Origin: JBFLYZ01 sp040756415
GTDB taxonomy: Bacteria; Bacteroidota; Bacteroidia; JADZBD01
Assembly (NCBI GenBank): GCA_040756415.1
Contig: JBFLYZ010000008.1
Coordinates: forward strand, 19,124 to 83,123
Length of the DNA: 64,000 nt
Reading direction: 5' to 3'
Shown: positions 33,128 through 41,507 of the stretch, one piece after another
How positions within the stretch are numbered: position 1 is the first letter of the stretch
Layout of the letters: each line of letters begins with the position of its first letter
Made by a program: the position numbers and the translations under genes
The notes under the pieces: model-generated
What the model saw: the letters and a program-made list of their open reading frames with translations, nothing else
What the model was told of the DNA's origin: nothing
The model's database searches: none

Positions 33128-35062
33128 TTACTTCCCACCGCCCAGTTGGCGGGCCCGGGCGAAGTATTCTTTTGCCTTCAGCGAATCGCCCATATTGCCG
33201 TACAGGCTGCCCAGGTTCGACCAGGTTTGCGGGTTGTCGGGTTTGATGCGAAGCACTTTTTCCATCGTGGCAACAGCCTCGGGGTAATTCTTGTTCATGG
33301 CATAGGCAATGCCCAGGTTCTCGAGCGCGCCCAGGTCGTTGGGATTATACTGAACGGCTTTCTGCAGGTGAAAAATGGCTTTAGGCAGGTCATTCTTGAG
33401 CTTGCCGTATACCGAACCCAGCAGTCCCTGTGTATTGATGTGCTGCGGCTGCAGCTCGAGCACTTTGTTCAGTACGTAGATGGCTGAATCGGCCTGGCCG
33501 AATTCGTTATAGATCAATCCCAGGTTATACCAGCTCCAGTGGAATTGGGGATAGATGGCGATGGCCTTCCGGAACTCTGTTTTGGCATCGAGCAGGAATT
33601 TGTTCCGTTCGGGTTTCGTTTTATCGTTCAGCACCGAGGTCAGCATCGTATTGCCGTAGTAGTAATGGATCTTGGCGCTGTTCGGAACGGTCTGCACATC
33701 CTTCGCAAACAAGGTCAGGTTATCTTTCCAGTCGCGGTTGCGGGTAATGGTCTTGTAAGCTGAAAGCAACACGATCAGCCCGAGCAGCAGGGCGAAGCTA
33801 CCCTGCAGCTTGACTTCGCTGTGCAGCCGGGTCCTGAAGCCAAGGAAGAACAAGGCGGTGAGGGCGATGCAGAAGCCCAGGGAGGGAAGAAACAGGAAAC
33901 GCTCGCCCATGGGCGCGCCTATATTGAAAAATATATTCGTGACGATGGATAATGTGGCCAGGTAGAAGAGGGTGCCGAAGGCGATCAGTTGCATGAGACC
34001 GGTCTGCTCTGCTTTTCGCGCCCGCGCGAGCCTAAACACGGAAAAAACGCCCAGGCCGGCATAGACCAGCAGGGGCACCAGGGCGTGCGGGTCTCCCGGG
34101 TTCACGATGGGGATCTGGTTATAGGAATAATCGCATGAAAGGGGATGGGGAAAGATCAGCAGCAGCAGGTAGAGCCCCATGATGCGGAAGGCGGTGGCCA
34201 GCTTTTCAGGAAAGGAAATGCCGAAGAAGGGGTTTTCCATCAGGTCGGTGCTTTCCTTTATCCGGGAGGTGTCGAGCAGGCCGGCACGTATGGCCAGGTA
34301 CAGCACCGCGATACCCGCGTAGGGAGCAGTAAGCAGGAATACACGCCTGATCTCAATGCGCGTGAAGATGAACAGGGCCGCGGGGATCACCGCCAGAAAG
34401 GTAATCCCGTTCTCCTTCGAGAAAAGGGAAAGAAAGTAGAAAACGCAACTGAGCGTAAAATGCTTTTTGCTGGCCGAGCCGATATAGGAAAAGAGGTAGT
34501 AGAGCGAAAGCATCAGGAAGAGAAAGCACAGTATCTCGTCCCGGCTCTTGATGTTGGCCACCACCTCGGTATGAATGGGATGGACCGTGAAAACAAGCGA
34601 TACGATGAAGGCGAAGAGCGGCCATTCGGGAAAGATCTTACGCAGGGTCATGAACAGTACCACTGCGCAGAGCGCGTACAGCAGCACATTGATGAAATGG
34701 CTCACGCCCGGGTTCTCACCGAACAACTGGTACTCGATCGCATGCGTAACAAGCGTGAGCGGGCGGTAACGGCCGCCCGTCAGCTCGAGCGATTGCCCGT
34801 AAATACCCGCAAACAGGTCCTTGCTCACCAGGTCGGGTATGCCGGCAAAGCCTTTCTTGGTGAACTGGTTCTCGGTGATGACCACCGAATCGTCAAACGC
34901 ATATTCATTGGTCAGCGTATTCCCGTATAACAGGAAAGCGAGGAGGGCCAAAGCGATGGAATAATTCCTGTAGCTCTTTTTAATTCCTTTGGCAGCGGGC
35001 GCGCGCTTCTCCGTTGTGCCGGCCGCTGCCTGTTCCGCTTTCTTTTTTTTCTTTTTACTCAT
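33128..35062 (-). CDS. TMTC-like membrane protein with TPR repeats
   Basis: Protein of 644 residues. A lysine-rich start (MSKKKKKKAEQ) precedes about 10-12 hydrophobic helices (about 35-450) of a GT-C glycosyltransferase-like type. The loop motif NEYAFDDSVVITEN has the acidic residues found at the active site of the TMTC/DUF1736 proteins, and FTVHPIHTEVVANIKSRDE is their other hallmark. The C-terminal 190 residues hold about five TPRs (ALENLGIAYAMNKNYPEAV). Eukaryotic TMTC proteins O-mannosylate proteins; the bacterial role is unclear, possibly glycosylation of exported proteins. Its ATG overlaps the asparaginase stop by four bases (ATGA), giving a TatD-asparaginase-TMTC operon. Confidence 0.85.
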   Translation of the reverse strand: MSKKKKKKAEQAAAGTTEKRAPAAKGIKKSYRNYSIALALLAFLLYGNTLTNEYAFDDSVVITENQFTKKGFAGIPDLVSKDLFAGIYGQSLELTGGRYRPLTLVTHAIEYQLFGENPGVSHFINVLLYALCAVVLFMTLRKIFPEWPLFAFIVSLVFTVHPIHTEVVANIKSRDEILCFLFLMLSLYYLFSYIGSASKKHFTLSCVFYFLSLFSKENGITFLAVIPAALFIFTRIEIRRVFLLTAPYAGIAVLYLAIRAGLLDTSRIKESTDLMENPFFGISFPEKLATAFRIMGLYLLLLIFPHPLSCDYSYNQIPIVNPGDPHALVPLLVYAGLGVFSVFRLARARKAEQTGLMQLIAFGTLFYLATLSIVTNIFFNIGAPMGERFLFLPSLGFCIALTALFFLGFRTRLHSEVKLQGSFALLLGLIVLLSAYKTITRNRDWKDNLTLFAKDVQTVPNSAKIHYYYGNTMLTSVLNDKTKPERNKFLLDAKTEFRKAIAIYPQFHWSWYNLGLIYNEFGQADSAIYVLNKVLELQPQHINTQGLLGSVYGKLKNDLPKAIFHLQKAVQYNPNDLGALENLGIAYAMNKNYPEAVATMEKVLRIKPDNPQTWSNLGSLYGNMGDSLKAKEYFARARQLGGGK

Positions 35063-36096
35063 GCTTTTTCGCTCAGCTCACCGCGCAGGGAGCGCTGCAG
35101 TTGTTTTTCGATCGCCTTGCGCGAAAGTTTTTGGCCCAGCAGGAACATGAGCTTGGTTACGGCCGCCTCGGTAGTGATGTCGGTACCGCTGATCACGCCT
35201 ATCCTGGCCAGCCCCGCGCTGGTCTCGTATTTGCCCTGTTCCACAGCGCCCGCGTTGCATTGGGTCACATTATAGATGATAATGCCTTTCCGTATCGCCT
35301 GCCTGAGCTCGGTAATGAACCAATCCTGCGTGGTGGCATTGCCCGCCCCGAAGCTTTCGAGAACCACGGCTTTCAGATTTTTCGCGTTCAGCACCGCGCG
35401 CACCACGTTGCGGTTGATGCCCGGAAATATTTTCAGGATGGCAATATCCGTGTTCAGTTGGGTGTGCACGCGAAGCATCCGGCCCGAAGGTTTAAGTATG
35501 GAGCGCTGGTCGAACCTCAGATGCACTCCTGCCTCGGCCAGCTCGGGGAAGTTGGCCGACTGGAACGCGTTGAACTGCTCGGCATTGTATTTATGCGTGC
35601 GGTTGCCACGGTACAGTTTGTACTCGAAATAGACGCATACTTCCGGCACTACGGGCCGGCCGTTCTTTTTCGCGGCCGCTATCTCGATGGCCGTGACCAG
35701 GTTCTCTTTACCATCCGTGCGAATGATCCCGATAGGCAGTTGGGAGCCGGTAAGAATAACGGGCCTGGACAGGTTCTCCAGCATAAAACTCAGCGCGGAA
35801 GCGGTAAAGGACATGGTATCGCTGCCATGCAGGATCACGAAGCCGTCATACTTTTTATAATTATCGCGGATGATCTCCGCCATCGCTACCCACTTGTCGG
35901 GCTGCATATCGGACGAATCGATGGGCTTATCGAAAGAGATGGTCGCGATGCTGATGTCGAACTTCCTGAGCTCGGGAACATGATCGTACAAATGGTTAAA
36001 GTCGAAAGGGCGCAGCCGTTTCGTTTTGGGGTCCTGCACCATGCCAATGGTTCCGCCAGTATAAATGAGTAAAACAGCCGTTCTTTTCCTGTTCAT
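35059..36096 (-). CDS. ansA: type I (cytoplasmic) L-asparaginase
   Basis: Amidohydrolase of 345 residues that converts Asn to Asp and ammonia. The two catalytic Thr motifs are IYTGGTIGMV near residue 12 and FVILHGSDTMSFTAS near 92. LTGSQLPIGIIRTDGKENLVTA is the typical third region, and there is no signal peptide, which indicates the cytoplasmic type. The C-terminal part (GVISGTDITTEAAVTKLMFLLGQ) matches the allosteric/dimerisation domain of type I enzymes. TatD ends one base before its ATG and the TMTC-like gene overlaps its stop, so all three share a transcript. Confidence 0.94.
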   Translation of the reverse strand: MNRKRTAVLLIYTGGTIGMVQDPKTKRLRPFDFNHLYDHVPELRKFDISIATISFDKPIDSSDMQPDKWVAMAEIIRDNYKKYDGFVILHGSDTMSFTASALSFMLENLSRPVILTGSQLPIGIIRTDGKENLVTAIEIAAAKKNGRPVVPEVCVYFEYKLYRGNRTHKYNAEQFNAFQSANFPELAEAGVHLRFDQRSILKPSGRMLRVHTQLNTDIAILKIFPGINRNVVRAVLNAKNLKAVVLESFGAGNATTQDWFITELRQAIRKGIIIYNVTQCNAGAVEQGKYETSAGLARIGVISGTDITTEAAVTKLMFLLGQKLSRKAIEKQLQRSLRGELSEKA

Positions 36097-36097
36097 G

Positions 36098-36862
36098 TTA
36101 TCCGAATATTTCCAGTGCGTTGCGGGTCGTGATCTCGGCCACCTCCTCCACAGGCAGTTGCTTTACCTGGGCCAGCTTTTCGGCCACCAGCCTGATATAC
36201 GCGCTTTGGTTGCGTTTGCCCCGGTGCGGTACGGGCGCCAGGTAAGGCGAGTCGGTTTCCAGCACCAGGTGCCGCATATCGATCTGCTGAACGGTCTTGT
36301 CCAGCCCCGAATTCTTAAAAGTAATCACACCGCCTATCCCCATTTTAAATCCTCCCAGCAGGATGACCCGGGCCGCATCTTCAGGGGTGCCCGTGAAGCA
36401 GTGGAAGATGCCGCGAAGGCTGCTGTCGTTTAACTCCTGCACGATCTCATAAGCTTCGTTGAACGAGTTTCGGGTATGGATCACGATGGGAAGATCGTAT
36501 TTTTTTGCCAGCAGCACCTGCTGCCTGAATGCATCTTTCTGCTGGTTGAGGTACGTAAGGTCCCAGTACAGGTCTATGCCGATCTCGCCTACGGCATGAA
36601 ACTTCATTTTGCCGAGCCAGTGCTCCACGATGCGCAGCTCGTCCCCGTACCGCGAATTGACCGAGCAGGGATGAAGCCCCATCATGGGAAAACAGTGGGC
36701 CGGATGCTCATTGCACAGGCTGAACAGCGAGGCGACCGAGCTGCTGTCGATATTGGGTATGTACATACGGCCTACCCCCTGCCTGACCGCTTCCTCTATA
36801 ACCTGCCTGCGGTCGCTGTCAAATTCCGATGCGTACAAATGGGTATGGGTGTCGACCAGCAT
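36098..36862 (-). CDS. TatD family metal-dependent hydrolase
   Basis: TIM-barrel hydrolase of 254 residues, probably a 3'-5' exonuclease on DNA or RNA ends. Metal ligands are in LVDTHTHLYASEF at the start, the Glu in HAVGEIGIDLYWD, His in IVIHTRNSF and HCFTGTPEDA, and the Asp in LETDSPYLAPVPHRGKRNQ. It heads an operon with asparaginase and the TMTC-like gene. The start codon lies four bases after a TATTTTTG element with a TTG 17 bp upstream, which is a strong promoter and leaves no 5' leader. Confidence 0.93.
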   Translation of the reverse strand: MLVDTHTHLYASEFDSDRRQVIEEAVRQGVGRMYIPNIDSSSVASLFSLCNEHPAHCFPMMGLHPCSVNSRYGDELRIVEHWLGKMKFHAVGEIGIDLYWDLTYLNQQKDAFRQQVLLAKKYDLPIVIHTRNSFNEAYEIVQELNDSSLRGIFHCFTGTPEDAARVILLGGFKMGIGGVITFKNSGLDKTVQQIDMRHLVLETDSPYLAPVPHRGKRNQSAYIRLVAEKLAQVKQLPVEEVAEITTRNALEIFG

Positions 36863-36866
36863 ACCG

Positions 36867-36894
36867 CAAAAATATATAAATTGATGAATTACAA
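36867..36894 (-). promoter_or_regulatory. promoter, TTG-N17-TATTTTTG, leaderless TatD
   Basis: Minus strand TTG (36894-36892), 17 bp, TATTTTTG (36874-36867), then CGGT and ATG. Both boxes are consensus. The start of transcription should fall on or next to the start codon. It is divergent from the promoter at 36955-36983. Confidence 0.75.
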
Positions 36895-36954
36895 GTAATT
36901 ATGAGCCTGTGATCCGGATCAAATCCGGTAAGCCAAAAAAAACGTATTTACTTA

Positions 36955-36983
36955 TTGTCATGCACCTGATTTTTATACCTTTG
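36955..36983 (+). promoter_or_regulatory. promoter, TTG-N18-TACCTTTG
   Basis: TTG (36955-36957), 18 bp, TACCTTTG (36976-36983), then a leader of about 50 nt before the lipoprotein ATG at 37042. Both boxes are consensus. Confidence 0.75.
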
Positions 36984-37041
36984 CCTGCCAATTTGAACAT
37001 GGCTTGAGAAACCGAAATTAAAAACCAAAACCCAAACAAAA

Positions 37042-37644
37042 ATGAAGAATTCAGTTAAATTAGCAGCATTAGCTTTAGTTATTGCCGCAACTTCTTTTTC
37101 AGGTTGTAAGAAGGGTGAGAACGACCCCTTTGTTTCACTGAAATCGCGCAAGTCGAGAGTTGCGGGCTCATGGAAGATCACCAAAGGCGAAGGTAAGGAC
37201 GTTAACGGCAGCACCACCACTACCTGGACCTATGACGGAACCACCTGGACCCAAACCACCGGATCTACCACTACCACGCTGACCGTTGAGCAGACCTATA
37301 CTTTCGAGAAAGACGGAACCTGGAAGGGTCACTACATGGAAAGCACCACCGGCTATTCCAACACCGTTGACCAGACCGGAACCTGGAACTTTACAAGCGG
37401 AGTAGGTGAAATGAAGAACAAGTCGCAGATCGTTCTGATGGTACTGACCGATAACAGCACTACCGTCATCGGCACCAGCACGTCTACTTCCAGCACTACC
37501 TATACCGGATCTAACGCTCCCACCATGATCTATGACATCGATCAACTGAAGAGCAAGGAAATGGTATGGAAGTGGAAAGGCTCTACCGCCAGCGGAAGCG
37601 CTACTTCTTCTGACGAAGGCATGATGACTGCTACTGCGCAGTAA
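37042..37644 (+). CDS. Thr/Ser-rich lipoprotein, paralogue of the next gene
   Basis: Lipoprotein of 200 residues. The signal ends in lipobox FSGC (Cys near residue 21), followed by KKGENDPFVSLKSRKSRVAGSWK. The rest is a lipocalin-like beta-barrel pattern (TYTFEKDGTWKGHYMES, QTGTWNFTSG) with many Thr and Ser, consistent with a small extracytoplasmic domain. The neighbouring protein shares the KKxExxPxxSLxSxKxRVxxxWK block, so the two are tandem paralogues. Codon use is somewhat unlike neighbours in its run of ACC/ACT, but no sign of decay is seen. Function unknown. Confidence 0.82.
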   Translation: MKNSVKLAALALVIAATSFSGCKKGENDPFVSLKSRKSRVAGSWKITKGEGKDVNGSTTTTWTYDGTTWTQTTGSTTTTLTVEQTYTFEKDGTWKGHYMESTTGYSNTVDQTGTWNFTSGVGEMKNKSQIVLMVLTDNSTTVIGTSTSTSSTTYTGSNAPTMIYDIDQLKSKEMVWKWKGSTASGSATSSDEGMMTATAQ

Positions 37645-37665
37645 TATCGCAAAATTGATGATCGC

Positions 37666-37700
37666 AAAACCCGGGCTTCATGCCCGGGTTTTGTATTTTT
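37666..37700 (+). terminator. rho-independent terminator after lipoprotein gene
   Basis: AAAACCCGGGC, loop TTCAT, GCCCGGGTTTT: an 11-bp perfect stem, then a tail GTATTTTT. The tail overlaps the -7 element of the next gene, so termination and initiation are separated by only a few bases. Confidence 0.85.
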
Positions 37701-37701
37701 G
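37694..37701 (+). promoter_or_regulatory. -7 element TATTTTTG of second lipoprotein gene
   Basis: TATTTTTG begins inside the tail of the preceding terminator and ends five bases before the ATG at 37707. No TTG -33 box is present because the hairpin fills that place. Confidence 0.5.
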
Positions 37702-37706
37702 TACGT

Positions 37707-38138
37707 ATGAAAAAGAGCTTTCCCTTTATCCTGCCTGCGTTGTTCCTCCTGTTTCTGCCTTCCTGTAAAAAGTATGAGGATGGCCCCTTGTTCAGTCTGC
37801 GGAGCAAAAAGGCCCGCGTGTCTAATGTCTGGAAAGTGGATTACTATTCGGAGAACGATGTGGATAAAACGCAGCAGTACAACAACCTCTATCAGCAAAA
37901 CCAGTTGGTGATAGAGAAGAGCGGGGCCTACCTGATCCATTACCTGTACCAGGGTAACCTGGATTATACCGAATCGGGAAACTGGAAGTTCAACGATAAC
38001 AAGACCGCTATTATTTTTTACAGGACCACTCCCGGTACCGATACGAGCGATCTGCGCATCCTGCGCCTGAAGGAGAATGAGCTGTGGCTGCTGGACGGGG
38101 ATAGTGTCCGTAAGGAATACCGCCTGGTGCCTTTTTAA
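37707..38138 (+). CDS. small lipoprotein, paralogue of the preceding gene
   Basis: Lipoprotein of 143 residues. The ATG at 37707 is chosen for its signal peptide, MKKSFPFILPALFLLF, ending in lipobox LPSC. The start of the mature protein, KKYEDGPLFSLRSKKARVSNVWK, aligns with the preceding lipoprotein. The remainder (LVIEKSGAYLIHYLYQGN, SGNWKFNDNKTAIIFY) is a lipocalin-like beta structure. The family is common in Bacteroidota as an uncharacterised lipoprotein. It lacks the Thr/Ser expansion of its neighbour and may be the ancestral form. A TATTTTTG element lies five bases upstream of the ATG. Confidence 0.8.
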   Translation: MKKSFPFILPALFLLFLPSCKKYEDGPLFSLRSKKARVSNVWKVDYYSENDVDKTQQYNNLYQQNQLVIEKSGAYLIHYLYQGNLDYTESGNWKFNDNKTAIIFYRTTPGTDTSDLRILRLKENELWLLDGDSVRKEYRLVPF

Positions 38139-38161
38139 TTTTACCATAGCCCCGATTTATT

Positions 38162-38169
38162 TAAATTTG
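38162..38169 (+). promoter_or_regulatory. -7 element TAAATTTG of the heptosyltransferase gene
   Basis: TAAATTTG lies 23 bases before the TTG start at 38193. A Shine-Dalgarno-like AGGGGAG (38181-38187) lies between them, one of few in the window. No -33 TTG was seen. Confidence 0.45.
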
Positions 38170-38192
38170 ATTTCGCAAGCAGGGGAGACCAT

Positions 38193-39167
38193 TTGAAAAA
38201 GATCCTGATCATACGTTTTAGCTCTATCGGGGATATTGTGCTGACCACACCGGTCATCCGTGCCATCAGGAAACAACTGGATGCCGAAGTGCACTTTCTT
38301 ACCAAGGAGGCTTTTGCCCCGGTACTTTCCGCCAACCCCTATATTCACCGCCTTCACCTGATCAAAAAGGATGTAGGAGAGGTCAGCGCGCGGCTCAGGC
38401 GTGAACGGTTCGATTTTATTGTTGACCTTCATCACAACCTGCGTTCAGCGCAGGTCAAGGCGGCAGTCAGGCGGCCATCGGCATCGTTCCGCAAGCTGAA
38501 CATCGAAAAGTGGATGCTGGTCAATATGGGCATCAACCGACTGCCCGATGTGCATATTGTTGACCGCTATTTCGACACGGTCAGCGCGCTGGGCGTAAAG
38601 AACGACCTGCAGGGGCTTGATTATTTTATTCCCGCATCTGACGAGGTGGCCCTTTCCTCCCTGCCGCAGGGTTTTGCCGAAGGCTATACCGGGTTCGTGA
38701 TAGGGGCTAAGTTCATGACCAAGCAGCTTCCGGCTGAAAAGATCGCCTCCGTCATCGGCAGGCTGGAGGGGCCGGTGATAATGCTGGGCGGGTCCGAAGA
38801 CAAGGCCAAGGGAGAAACGGTAACAGCGCTTCTTAGGCCTGGACAGGCGCAGCGGGTATATAATGCCTGCGGAAAGTATAACCTCAACCAATCCGCCTCG
38901 CTGGTCAGGCAGGCGCAGCGCATCATTACGCACGATACCGGGCTGATGCATATCGCGGCCGCCTTCAAAAAGGACATTACTTCGGTGTGGGGAAATACGG
39001 TTCCGGCCTTTGGCATGTATCCCTACCTTCCGGGCAGGGGCTCGAAGATCATCGAGGTAAAAGGGCTTTCATGCAGGCCCTGTTCCAAACTGGGCCACGC
39101 CCAATGCCCTAAAGGGCATTTCCGGTGTATGATGGAGATCAACGAGGCTGAGATAGCCCGCAGTTAA
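38193..39167 (+). CDS. GT9 glycosyltransferase, heptosyltransferase-like
   Basis: Glycosyltransferase of 324 residues in family 9, which adds heptose from ADP-heptose to lipopolysaccharide core. The N-terminal nucleotide-sugar acceptor half starts KILIIRFSSIGDIVLTTPV, the typical opening. The donor-binding half has FVIGAKFMTKQLPAEKIA, VIMLGGSEDKAKGE and RIITHDTGLMHIAAAFKKDITSVWG with the Asp-Thr-Gly-Leu motif. Four Cys residues near the C-terminus (CRPCSKLGHAQCPKGHFRC) may bind metal. Translation starts at TTG 38193, supported by an upstream AGGGGAG. It fits LPS synthesis together with kdsB. Confidence 0.9.
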   Translation: MKKILIIRFSSIGDIVLTTPVIRAIRKQLDAEVHFLTKEAFAPVLSANPYIHRLHLIKKDVGEVSARLRRERFDFIVDLHHNLRSAQVKAAVRRPSASFRKLNIEKWMLVNMGINRLPDVHIVDRYFDTVSALGVKNDLQGLDYFIPASDEVALSSLPQGFAEGYTGFVIGAKFMTKQLPAEKIASVIGRLEGPVIMLGGSEDKAKGETVTALLRPGQAQRVYNACGKYNLNQSASLVRQAQRIITHDTGLMHIAAAFKKDITSVWGNTVPAFGMYPYLPGRGSKIIEVKGLSCRPCSKLGHAQCPKGHFRCMMEINEAEIARS

Positions 39168-39173
39168 GAAGAT

Positions 39174-39686
39174 CTATTTAACGAACAAGGCCTTCAGCTC
39201 GGTAGCGTCTTCGGGTTTCATTTTGCCCGCCAGTATCAGGCTGAGCTGTCTTCTGCGCAGGGCGCTGTCGTAGCGTTTTTTTTCTTCTTCGGTCTCGGGG
39301 ATCACCTGAGGAACAGGCAGCGGGGCCCCGTTCTGATCTACCGCTACGAAAGTATAGATGGCCTCATTATGCTTTTTCTTTTCACCCGTCACCCGGTCTT
39401 CCACCCACACATCGATGAAGACCTCCATCGATGAATTGAAGGCGCGCGATACCTTGGCTTCAAGCGTAACAATGCTTCCCAGCTTGATCGGGTCCTGGAA
39501 AGAAACATTGTTTACCGCAGCGGTCACCACCACGCGTTTGCAGAGCCGGTGTGCCGAGATCGCGGATACGATATCCATCCAGTGCAATAGGCGCCCTCCC
39601 GCAAGGTTGCCCAGCGCATTGGTATCGTTGGGCAGCACGAAGTTCGAAGTGATGGCATAGGTCTCGCTGGCGATTTTGGATTTCAT
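39174..39686 (-). CDS. acyl-CoA thioesterase, hotdog fold
   Basis: Thioesterase of 170 residues related to YciA/BACH, hydrolysing acyl-CoA to free acid and CoA. The hotdog core (about 12-125) shows FVLPNDTNALGNLAGGRLLHWMDI with the catalytic Asn/Asp region and the ISAHRLCKRVVVTAAVNNVSF strand, followed by DWV-type edges (VFIDVWVEDRVTGEKK). Chain-length preference is unknown. It converges on the heptosyltransferase gene with six bases between stops. A TATCTTTG element lies 17 bases before its ATG. Confidence 0.88.
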   Translation of the reverse strand: MKSKIASETYAITSNFVLPNDTNALGNLAGGRLLHWMDIVSAISAHRLCKRVVVTAAVNNVSFQDPIKLGSIVTLEAKVSRAFNSSMEVFIDVWVEDRVTGEKKKHNEAIYTFVAVDQNGAPLPVPQVIPETEEEKKRYDSALRRRQLSLILAGKMKPEDATELKALFVK

Positions 39687-39703
39687 AGGAATGGATTTTG
39701 GGG

Positions 39704-39711
39704 CAAAGATA
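39704..39711 (-). promoter_or_regulatory. -7 element TATCTTTG of the thioesterase gene
   Basis: Minus-strand TATCTTTG lies 17 bases before the ATG at 39686. No TTG box at standard spacing. It is divergent from the HemJ-like gene promoter. Confidence 0.5.
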
Positions 39712-39794
39712 TACTTAATCGGCCAGAGGCCCGGGGAGCCGGCCGCATGCGTCTTTTCTGTCAGAAGAATTTATCCCTGAAGGCTGCCGCAGGA

Positions 39795-39824
39795 TTGCTT
39801 AATTGCGGCCAAGAATTAACTTTA
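39795..39824 (+). promoter_or_regulatory. promoter, TTG-N19-TAACTTTA
   Basis: TTG (39795-39797), 19 bp, TAACTTTA (39817-39824), one base off consensus, then 14 bases to the ATG at 39839. Confidence 0.5.
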
Positions 39825-39838
39825 CCTAAAATTCGGGA

Positions 39839-40399
39839 ATGACCTACTATTACATCCTTGCGCTGCACATCATTTTCATCGTTACCTGGTTTGCGGGCCT
39901 GTTCTACATCGTCAGGCTGTTCGTCTACCATACGGAGGCCAACAGCCTGAAAGAGCCTGACCGGGGCATCCTGCAGAACCAGTACCGGATCATGATGCGC
40001 AGGCTATGGTACGGCATCACCTGGCCCAGCATGATAGCCACCCTGGTGTTCGGCCCCTGGCTGGTGGTGCTGAACCCTGCTTTGTTGTCGCAGGCCTATT
40101 TTATAGTAAAGCTTTGTTTCGTTGGCGGGCTGGTACTCTATCACGTGCAGTGCCACGCTATTTACCTCGAGCTCCGGAAGAACATCTTCCGCAGATCTTC
40201 GTTCGCGCTGCGACTGTGGAACGAAGTGGCGACCGTCTTCCTGGTGGCTATCGTTTTCATCATCGTGCTGAAGAACAATGAAGGGTTTATCTGGGGATTG
40301 CTGGGCCTGATCATTTTTTCGGCTGCCCTATTCGGGGCGGCATACCTGTACAGGCGCTCGCGCGAGAACGGGAGAAAGAACAAGGACGGGGATCAGTAG
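39839..40399 (+). CDS. hemJ: HemJ-like / CopD family membrane protein
   Basis: Membrane protein of 186 residues with five hydrophobic helices. The opening LALHIIFIVTWFAGLFYIVRLFVYH carries the His and the FAGLFYxxRLFVYH signature of HemJ, the membrane protoporphyrinogen IX oxidase used where HemY and HemG are absent. YGITWPSMIATLVFGPWL and IVKLCFVGGLVLYHVQCH also fit. The last 30 residues are charged. The CopD-type copper annotation is an alternative often used for the same fold. It converges on the HU/SPOR gene with a seven-base overlap. Confidence 0.82.
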   Translation: MTYYYILALHIIFIVTWFAGLFYIVRLFVYHTEANSLKEPDRGILQNQYRIMMRRLWYGITWPSMIATLVFGPWLVVLNPALLSQAYFIVKLCFVGGLVLYHVQCHAIYLELRKNIFRRSSFALRLWNEVATVFLVAIVFIIVLKNNEGFIWGLLGLIIFSAALFGAAYLYRRSRENGRKNKDGDQ

Positions 40400-41427
40400 G
40401 CCAGCAGCCAGGCATTGGGGTCGGTACCGGCCTGTATCTTTTCCAGCTCCTTCAGCGCTTCTTCCCTGCTGTTAAAGGAAGAGTAACAGACGGGCGATAA
40501 CCTTCCCAGGCCTTTTTCCAGGATGATGCCGGAGTATCCTTTCTGCTTCATGCTGCTGGCAAAACGCAGCGCGTTGTCGAATACTTCAAAACATCCGCCC
40601 ACGATGTAAAAAGTGCCTTTGCTCAGCGATTGTACCTGGGATTGAACCGTACTGTTCTTCACCTCCGTGGCGTCAGGCCGGGCGGTGCTTTCACGAACAA
40701 CGATAATGCGATCAGGGCTGAGCTGCAGAATGCCCGCCTTTTTTGCAAAGGCCTCAGCAGTGAGCAGCGGAAGCGTTTCGGCCGCTGGCTTATAAAGAGG
40801 GGTCTCTTTGCCGGCAAAAGGGTTGAGCGCGCTGAAATTCACGTTCTTCAGCAGGTCGGTCTTCAGAGGTATCCAGATGGATACGAAGATCAGCGGTACG
40901 AGCACTGCGGCAGCAACGATCCTGCGCACCCGTACACGGCCCGGTACAGGATCCTTCACCGGCCTGATAACGCGGTCTTTGAACTCTTTTTCTATGCGTT
41001 GGCTTACCCCTTCGCGCTGTATGGCCTGCGAGCGGAAGCTTCCCAGCCCGAACGAATCGGTCAGGTAGTTCACCGAACTGTCGGGCTCGAACTGTATGTT
41101 GCGCTCCACGTCCAGGAACAAGGTGCCTACTTCTTCGATCACGACCTTGCGGCCTTTGTTGAGCTCGCTGTCGGTGTTGCGAACGAACTGTTTGATATAC
41201 AGGCTTGCTTCTGCAAAAGTACGCTTCTCGGTCCGGGCAATGTGATTGGCCAGCAGGCCATCGTTGTTCTTCAGGTTGCCGTTAAAGGTAACCTGCTTAG
41301 AGGGTGGCGAAAAAGTGTGCTGCACCGGGTGAACCTTGGCCGGAGAATAATTACATACAAAACCGCCCAGTTCGGGTACGATCACGCAGTCGTAATCATA
41401 GAGCAGGGCGCTGATATGCTTGTCCAT
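40393..41427 (-). CDS. CCDC81-like HU domain and SPOR domain protein
   Basis: Protein of 344 residues. Residues about 1-120 are the bacterial CCDC81-type HU-like domain pair (ISALLYDYDCVIVPELGGFVCNY, then NGNLKNNDGLLANHIA), a transmembrane helix spans about 163-182 and a SPOR domain (about 265-344; FYIVGGCFEVFDNALRFASSM) binds septal denuded peptidoglycan. The architecture links a cytoplasmic helical domain to the cell wall and is typical of Bacteroidota, possibly for division or chromosome positioning. The ATG at 41427 is preferred over the GTG two codons upstream. Its 3' end overlaps the convergent HemJ-like gene. Confidence 0.9.
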   Translation of the reverse strand: MDKHISALLYDYDCVIVPELGGFVCNYSPAKVHPVQHTFSPPSKQVTFNGNLKNNDGLLANHIARTEKRTFAEASLYIKQFVRNTDSELNKGRKVVIEEVGTLFLDVERNIQFEPDSSVNYLTDSFGLGSFRSQAIQREGVSQRIEKEFKDRVIRPVKDPVPGRVRVRRIVAAAVLVPLIFVSIWIPLKTDLLKNVNFSALNPFAGKETPLYKPAAETLPLLTAEAFAKKAGILQLSPDRIIVVRESTARPDATEVKNSTVQSQVQSLSKGTFYIVGGCFEVFDNALRFASSMKQKGYSGIILEKGLGRLSPVCYSSFNSREEALKELEKIQAGTDPNAWLLAY

Positions 41428-41507
41428 TTTCACCGGAATAAAATTAGCATTATTTCATTTCAGGCCGGCAGGATTTTTTGCACAAGCCTGTTCCGGAAAG
41501 ACAAAAG

